64,000 bases of DNA from Anastrepha obliqua (lineage: Eukaryota; Arthropoda; Insecta; Diptera; Tephritidae): NCBI RefSeq assembly GCF_027943255.1, contig NC_072892.1, positions 123,149,792-123,213,791 on the forward strand. The letters are read 5' to 3'. The translations under genes were made by a program, and so were the position numbers. Below, in pieces: positions 58,397 to 64,000 of this stretch; position 1 is the first letter of the stretch, and the number at the start of each line of letters is the position of its first letter. The notes under the pieces are model-generated. The model did not search any database. It saw only the letters and a program-made list of their open reading frames with translations, and was not told the DNA's origin.

Positions 58397-58587
58397 CTGA
58401 ATATGTGTTCGAAGCAGACGATGCGCTTGACTTTCTGTATAAAGACGTTGGAAATTTGGCAAAGTAAAATCTGCATTTTGTCGTCACGGCAGTAGTAGCT
58501 GGACATTGTCCAGATGTGGCGTAGTCCTACCATAACATTGGGTATGAGTAGGGTTGTCATTTTAAAGCTTTCATAGTCGCGAATTTT
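58397..58587 (-). CDS. Axonemal dynein heavy chain, exon 1 of 14 in window (tail)
   Basis: First exon of the dynein gene inside the window (residues 1-63 of the visible 1023). Minus-strand acceptor TTTTTTGTAG precedes it and donor GTAAGT follows it. The translation contains IWTMSSYYCRDDKM, the usual tail motif where a tryptophan-containing helix precedes a Y-Y-x-x-D-D/E-R/K-M stretch in dynein heavy chains (DHC_N1 region). It opens in phase 0 and ends two bases into a codon, matching the next exon. The tail mediates heavy-chain dimerisation and binding of intermediate chains in the axoneme. Earlier exons and the ATG are not visible and should lie to the right. The family is certain; the paralog is not. 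Confidence 0.88.
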
Positions 58588-58671
58588 CTACAAAAAAGTG
58601 AATTAGATCTAAATAAAATTAAAGTCTGATAAAAGTTAAGCTGAATTTAAAGAATGTAACTATTAAATAAC

Positions 58672-58758
58672 ATTTGTGGGACAACATGAAGATGCACGCC
58701 ACAAATAGGAGGAGGAGGTAGGCCCAACACCCAAGAAGGGTGTACGCGCCAATTATAT
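58672..58758 (+). repeat. tRNA-like SINE, 3' end fragment
   Basis: CACGCCACAAATAGGAGGAG and GGGTGTACGCGCCAATTAT match the 3' part of the full SINE at 33003-33328 (opposite orientation). Confidence 0.8.
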
Positions 58759-58859
58759 AATATATACACATATAACTCTTAAATAACGAATCAGTTGCTT
58801 TAAAACATTTCGTTTTGAATTCATATATCTGCACTTGCAATAACCTTCATTATACACGA

Positions 58860-59115
58860 AGCATAGCCCAGTGGCATACGGCAGTCATGATGGGATAGTT
58901 CCACAAAAAGCAGGTGGATCCACCGCCTCATAGCTAGAGTGGAAGAAAGGCTTGGAAGAATCCACGGGGAGGTCCATTAATACCTTACCCAAGTCCTTAG
59001 TGGTCATGGATGTTTTAAACCATACCTTCATCGCTTTGGGTATAAGGAGACGCCTTGCTGCGAGGAATTGACGAAGATGCTTTTCGTATGTCGTCGTTTC
59101 AGAATTCACTCCCAA
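58860..59115 (-). other. Unrecognised open frame beside LINE remnant
   Basis: Minus-strand frame of 76 codons (FLAARRLLIPKAMKVWFKTS, then DLGKVLMDLPVDSSKPFFHS). I do not recognise it. It is less AT-rich than the flanking intron and lies next to an RTE fragment of opposite orientation, so it may belong to an old mobile element. Confidence 0.3.
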
Positions 59116-59159
59116 GTGAATGGCGATCAGTAACTTTCCCCACTTGCGTAAACTTCCGC

Positions 59160-59815
59160 ATATGGAACCATCCTCTAAACGAAGTACCTCCAGTCATCAA
59201 ACAAACAGTCGGCGCCCACGTCACTGTTGGCAGTTATGATTTCGAGGTTGTAAAAGACTTCGTATATTTAAGAACCAGCATTAACACCGACAACAATATC
59301 AGCCTGGAAATCCAACGTAGAATCTTGCCAACAAGTGCTACTTTGCTACAATTGAGTAGTTAACCTCTCTCGACGAACAAAACTAACACCCTACAGGCTC
59401 TCATCATGCCCGTCCTTACGTATAGAGCACAAGCGTGGACGACAACATCCGATAAGGCGACACTTGGAGTGCTTAAGACCTTTGCTCGTTGGCAACGGCG
59501 AATATCATAGGCGATGGAACAATGAGCTGTATGAGCTTTATGACAACATAGACATAGCACAGCGAATAAAGATCCAGCGGCTATGTTGGCTGGGTCATGT
59601 CGTCTGAATGGATACAAACGCTTTAGCTCCGGCTCTGAAAGTATTCGATGCGGTACCAGCTGGTGGTAGCAGAGGAAGGGGAAGGCCGCCCCTGCGTTGG
59701 AGAGACCAGGTGGAGATCGACTTGGCTTCACCTGATGTGTCCAACTGGCGCCAGTGGGCACGAGAAATAAACGACTGGCGCGCTTTGTTAAATTCGGCCA
59801 AAATCGCCCCAATTT
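59160..59815 (+). pseudogene. RTE-type LINE, post-RT C-terminal remnant
   Basis: Plus strand: GSYDFEVVKDFVYLRTSINT and ISLEIQRRI (the V-x-x-F-x-YL-G-S-x-I block), then ALIMPVLTYRAQAWTT, RIQRLCWLGHVV and RGRPPLRWRDQVEIDLASPD, ending WRALLNSAKI. Two or more frameshifts. It is the longest copy of the family also seen at 12645 and 51290. Confidence 0.85.
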
Positions 59816-60069
59816 ACTATTTTCATCATCCAAGCAAGATGTTCAGTCATTCGCCGATTATGTCTAGAGTGATCAAATGTTGTCACGCGGCGTAATTAGT
59901 CCCATCAAACCTCGTAGCTCACTCTCCTTTATATGAGAAGGAGTTTTTGTTACCATCATTTCAGATCTTTTCAGGAACCCCTTGGTTATTTTGCAAGAGC
60001 CAGTAGTACTGCGCTAACTGTCGCACTTCTCGTTATACTCATCGTTCAAACGACGGATAAATGAAAAAA

Positions 60070-60283
60070 ACTACAGTTCTGTTCCATCTTCGAGCGGCAG
60101 ATGGCTCCTTTACGGATCTTTTTCATGACAGAAATATTTTCAGAGATTTGCCATTGTCTGCCGATGCGACTGCAATAAAAACAACCTGTTCTATGGTGTG
60201 AAGTTTCATTCCTACTGTAGACTTCGAACCCAGACAGTCGAATGACAGTCACGCCCAAACTTATTCGGCTACAGTGACCGCCA
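60070..60283 (-). repeat. tRNA-like SINE, head and upper body, diverged
   Basis: The minus strand has GTAGCCGAATAAGTTTGGGC (A-box region) and GGGTTCGAAGTCTACA (B-box region), then GGCAGACAATGGCAAATCTC and CATGAAAAAGATCC. More diverged than the full copy at 33003. Confidence 0.8.
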
Positions 60284-60637
60284 TTCTGTTGTACATATAT
60301 ATATTAAGATATACTAATTAGGAATAGCTGCACTCAAGGTCTTCACATCCCTTGTGGGTATAGAGATATTAAATTGAATAGGGGCGTACAATCGTATTCA
60401 GCTCATATGGCTTTCGGATCACAAAGGCATACGCAGGAACTAAGTAAAGGATACTTTCAATCAATGAATATTAGTTAACACGATATTGTACATTTCTATA
60501 GGTGTCTGAATAAAAGAATCATGAGAGTACAATATATTTTTTTCCAGAGGTCAAACCAAAAATAGTATTTTTGTAATTTAAAAATAAGGATTCTGAAACA
60601 AAAGTAATCAAATAGAGTATTAGAGCGATGGTAGACT
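60284..60637. other. Nothing recognised
   Basis: AT-rich interval between a SINE and an RTE LINE fragment. Confidence 0.45.
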
Positions 60638-61190
60638 TTCCAGGTCAGCCACACTGATAAGGTCCAATCAGTTGGTTGACGGTGGGCTACAGCCTTTCAC
60701 ACAATATGCTTGCTAGAACCTTGTAGGCGATATTTGGAAGACTAATCTTGCGGTAATTAGCACAGATTGCAGGATCACCCTTCTTATGGATTGGGCAGAG
60801 CACACTTAAATTCCAATCGGCAGGCATGCTTTCATCCGACCATATTTTGCATAGGAGCTGATGCATGCACCTTACCAGCTCCTCGCCGCCATGTTTGAAT
60901 AGCTCAGCCGGCAGTCCGTCGGCGCCCGCGGCTTTGTTGTTCTTTAGCCGCGTTATCGTTATTCTCACCTCGTCATGATCGGGTAGCGGAACGACAATTC
61001 CGTCGTCAACGATTGGGGTATCGGGATCTTCACATTCTCTGTGACATGCGTAGCTGTCACTATTTAATAGGTTCGAGAAGTGTTCCCTCCATAATTTAAG
61101 AATGCTCTTGATGTCAGTCACCAGTTCGCCGTCTTTGTTCTTACAGGGAAACGTCCTGGTCTTAAAACCTTCTGTAAGCCGCCGATTCTA
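60638..61190 (-). pseudogene. RTE-type LINE, N-terminal part of reverse transcriptase
   Basis: Minus-strand frame 61121-60687: LKLWREHFSNLLNSDS, ITRLKNNKAAGADGLPAELF, then LSVLCPIHKKGDPAICANYR and NIAYKVLASILCERL. After a stop it continues PTVNQLIGPYQCG. This is RT blocks 0-2 of RTE-like LINEs. The catalytic YADD part is missing. The strand is opposite to the C-terminal piece at 59160-59815, so they are different insertions or an inversion. Confidence 0.87.
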
Positions 61191-61399
61191 AAATTACGAA
61201 GGTATAATTCACTTATTGGCGCCTCATTTCTGAGAAAAATTATTCCAAGTTCATGTGGCTGCCTTTTGTTATCTGGGAGTCCACAACCGACTACAAATGC
61301 TTTTCTTCAAAAAAGCTAGTAGCAAGGCGAGACGTGCATTTGGGTCGGTATATTTCAAAACTATATGCTGAGAACGTAAACATAAGCAGCTTGCATCAT

Positions 61400-61935
61400 T
61401 CGTTCATCGATTTTTACCAAATTACACACACTACATTTTGAAAAAACTATTGAAATTCGCCTCCATGTTTTACCGCCGATTGTACGCACTTTGATTTCTA
61501 GCGATCCGAAGGTTTACATCACACCCGTTTACGTTTTTTGAGTTCCTCATCTCGAATATAGACTCATCCAACCAAATGACTTTGTTTCGCAAATTGAAGT
61601 ATTTTTTCCTATTTGCAATAGAAATCAGGGGTCGTTTTTTGTGACATAGGTTTTTAAATACAATTTTCGTAGCATTCTCTGCACTGTACTGGTGGAAAAT
61701 TCTGAATTCAAACTCTCGATAAGCTCCCTTGATGGAATCTCAGGGGTTTCTCTACATGAGGCGTATATCGGAATTTTTGTTTTTGGAACTCCTCCCGACT
61801 GAGTCTGGCATGTTTTCCTTTTCTTGAAGTTCCTCTTCCATGCCCCTCCAATCAAAATGGAATATTTCCCAGATGTTTTTGCGTATGCTTCACCCTTCTT
61901 CGCGCGATCAGCAAATCTGCGTAGACTAATCACTT
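61400..61935 (-). pseudogene. Tc1-like transposase fragment
   Basis: Minus strand from 61933: SLRRFADRAKKGEAYAKTSG, PSRELIESLNSEFSTSTVQR and MLRKLYLKTYVTKNDP (second HTH of Tc1 type), then after frame changes NKVIWLDESIFEMRNSKNVN, the first catalytic Asp block. The remaining catalytic domain is absent or unreadable. Confidence 0.7.
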
Positions 61936-62204
61936 TCCATCCACTAAATTTTTTTAACCGTAAGTAATAAACTCAAATCAAAGTCCATTCATTAAAGGTG
62001 GTGGCACTAGACCACAACGTTCTGGACGTTTGATTGTTAAAACAATGTATTGGGAAACTAGAAAACAAATAATGAATTCGCCTAGTTTCATTCTGAGCTG
62101 ACAGCCACATGGACCCGGCGAAAGAAAAAAAGAACACATCAGCTGATTTACCATATTTAATAGATTCGCCTTGGTTCAAATAATATTCGAGCTGTTTATT
62201 TATA

Positions 62205-63438
62205 AAGGGTGGGTTAAATTTTAAGGGCCGATGTTGAAAGTAAACCACACCTAAACGTCAAATTTTTTCTGCATTTCATTTGACATTTTTTTATTTCAGA
62301 CTAATTCAATTTGAACAATGAAAAGGTACACAATCGAGCAACGCTTTAAAGTCATTCAGGTTTATAATGAAAACGGGCGTTCAAATTAAAATGCATATCG
62401 CGCACTTCGTGATTTTTTCGGTCAATTTAATCGTCCAAATGTGCGTACAATCGGAAAAATTGTAGAAAAGTTTGAGCAAACCGGGTCTGTAGGAGATGTG
62501 AAAACACCAGTGCATGCTCACACAGCTCGTACTGCAGAAAATATTGCTGCTGTTCGCGATAGTGTGGTGGAAGAGCCGTCCACCTCAACTCGTCGTCGTG
62601 CCCAACAACTGCACCTCTCACGTTCGGCGTTGATGAACATTATGCATAAAGACTTGCATTTACACGCTTACAAGGTGCAATTGACTCAAGAACTAAAGCC
62701 TCTTGACCATTTCCAGCATCGTCAATGGTCAGAATGGTGGCAGGAAATGGCAACAGTGAATGACCAAGCACAATTGCCGCGTTTGGACGAATGATAACCC
62801 AAGAGTGAGAAACCAATGAACCCACAAAGAGTGACTGTTTGGTGCGGTTTATGGGCCGGCGGCATCATTGGGCCGTATTTTTTCGAAAATGAGGCCGGTC
62901 AGGCAGTTACTGTGAATAGTGTTCGCTATCGTGAGATTATAACGAACTTTTTATGGCACGAATTGGAAGATATGGATGTGGACGATATGAGTTTTCAACA
63001 GGACGGTGCCACTTGTCACACAGCTAACGAAACAGCGGCCCTTTTGCGCGAAAAAATTAATGGCCGAATAATCTCACGTCGCAGCTATGTTGATTGGCCG
63101 CCAAGATCATGTGATTTGCCACCATTGGACTTCTTTCTTTGGGGTTGTTTGAAAGAAAAGGTGTACGTCGATAAACCAGCAATAGTTCAAGAACTAAAGG
63201 ATGAATTAATTCGGCACATTAACGGCATACCTGTAGAACCTCAATTATGCCTCAGCGTCATCGAAAATTTGGACCATCGGATGGAGTTGTGCCGCCGGCG
63301 GCCATTTGGCCAATATTTTGTTTTATACGTAATTGAGCTTTACCAATATTATCATAATAAAGAGAAATGACAATAACTTCTGAAAAAAATTGTATTTGAT
63401 TCAAAATCAACACCGGCCCTTGAAACTTAACAACCCTT
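62205..63438 (+). mobile_element. rosa-type DD41D mariner, defective copy 2
   Basis: Terminal repeats AAGGGTGGGTTAAATTTTAA and (other strand) AAGGGTTGTTAAGTTTCAAG, flanked by TATA. The transposase starts KRYTIEQRFKVIQ near 62320 and continues VRTIGKIVEKFEQTGSVGDV. The catalytic half at 62816-63370 reads RVTVWCGLWAGGIIGPYFFE, FQQDGATCHTANETAALLRE and RSCDLPPLDFFLWG, with the DD41D count. It shares with 7781-9016 the loss of the first catalytic Asp block and the frame change near 62770, so both descend from one defective source. Confidence 0.88.
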
Positions 63439-63485
63439 TATAATGCCGCCTCTTCATTGCGTGCTTCAAGAATGTAATTACTTAA

Positions 63486-64000
63486 TAGGACTATGGATAA
63501 GTTCGTGCGGTTTTTTTCGAAATTTGAAACTTTATTGACGTAAAATGGTTACAAATTTAATATTCAAAGTATTGTCCATCGCTTACTACTACTTTTTCCC
63601 ATCTTTCTGGCAATTCACGGATTCCCTTTGTGAAAAATTCGGTCGGTTTTGCCGCAATCCACGAATCGATCCATTTTTTGACTTCATCGTAATTACGGAA
63701 GTGCTGGTCAGCCAGGCCATGTTGCATCGATCGGAAGAGATAGTAATCGGATGGCGCAAGGTCTGGACTATACGGCGGGTAGGGTAGGACATCCCATTTG
63801 AGCGTTTCTAAGTATGTTTTGACCACTTGTGCAACATGTGGCCGAGCATTGTCATGTTGCAAAATAACTTTGTCGTGTCTATCGGCGTATTGCGGCCGTT
63901 TTTCTCGCAGTGCTCGGCTCAAACGCATCAATTGTCGTCGGTAGACATCCCCCGTAATCGTTTCATTCGGTTTCAGTAGCTCATAATACACAACACCCAG
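63486..64000 (-). mobile_element. mauritiana-type mariner, transposase C half open to window edge
   Basis: The terminus near 63486 reads TAGGACTATGGATAAGTTCG. The minus-strand frame from 64000 to the stop near 63557 is uninterrupted (about 147 codons): VVYYELLKPNETITGDVYRR, KVILQHDNARPHVAQVVKTY, YSPDLAPSDYYLFRSM (DD34D), then KKWIDSWIAAKPTEFF and LPERWEKVVVSDGQYFEY. It resembles Mos1-type mariners. All catalytic residues in view are intact, so this may be a young copy; the N-terminal half lies outside. Confidence 0.9.

Noticed and set aside
58046..58495. 149-codon plus-strand frame
   Set aside because: It overlaps dynein exon 1 antisense and the following intron, with no domain.

Overview
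The window is eukaryotic, from an insect. Introns have canonical GT..AG ends, the DNA is AT-rich, and the sequence is packed with Tc1/mariner transposons, LINE fragments, a tRNA-like SINE, a Helitron and satellites. Two mariner copies have the DD41D spacing and termini of the rosa-type mariners known from tephritid fruit flies, so a tephritid or close dipteran relative is the best guess (inference).

One host gene is visible, on the minus strand. It is an axonemal dynein heavy chain, of which 14 consecutive exons lie between 58587 and 7240 (transcribed right to left). All junctions have AG/GT borders and compatible phases. The exons sum to 3069 nt, or 1023 codons, with no stop. They cover much of the N-terminal tail (DHC_N1) and the start of the linker (DHC_N2). 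The ATG and earlier exons would lie beyond 64000; the linker remainder, motor and stop would lie left of 1. Several tail and linker motifs resemble the DNAH10 class (inner-arm I1 dynein), but the paralog is not proven. The introns are up to about 12.6 kb and hold everything else.

Layout, left to right. 1-7.2 kb: maT fragment, TTAA-flanked MITEs, LINE scraps, a 220 bp MITE. 7.2-15.7 kb: dynein exons 14 to 9, a rosa mariner, a second full-length mariner, LINE and SINE remnants. 15.7-28.3 kb: an AT-rich decayed repeat, mariner derivatives, a 1.7 kb LINE 3' end. 28.3-38.6 kb: exons 8 and 7, another TTAA MITE, maT and Tc1 elements, a full SINE, and a jockey LINE inside a mariner derivative. 38.6-49.97 kb: exons 6, 5 and 4, a mariner derivative inside a Helitron, maT, pogo/Tigger, and a mariner split by a LINE. 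50-58.6 kb: exons 3, 2 and 1, and a Tc1 element whose right arm is split by an insertion carrying a perfect 835 bp (TTATG)n array. 58.6-64 kb: RTE-type LINE pieces, SINEs, a second rosa mariner, and a mariner with an open frame running off the window.

No bacterial-type operon, CRISPR array, rRNA gene or canonical tRNA gene was seen. All dynein exons were read and joined by hand; paralog assignment and TE family names need database comparison.
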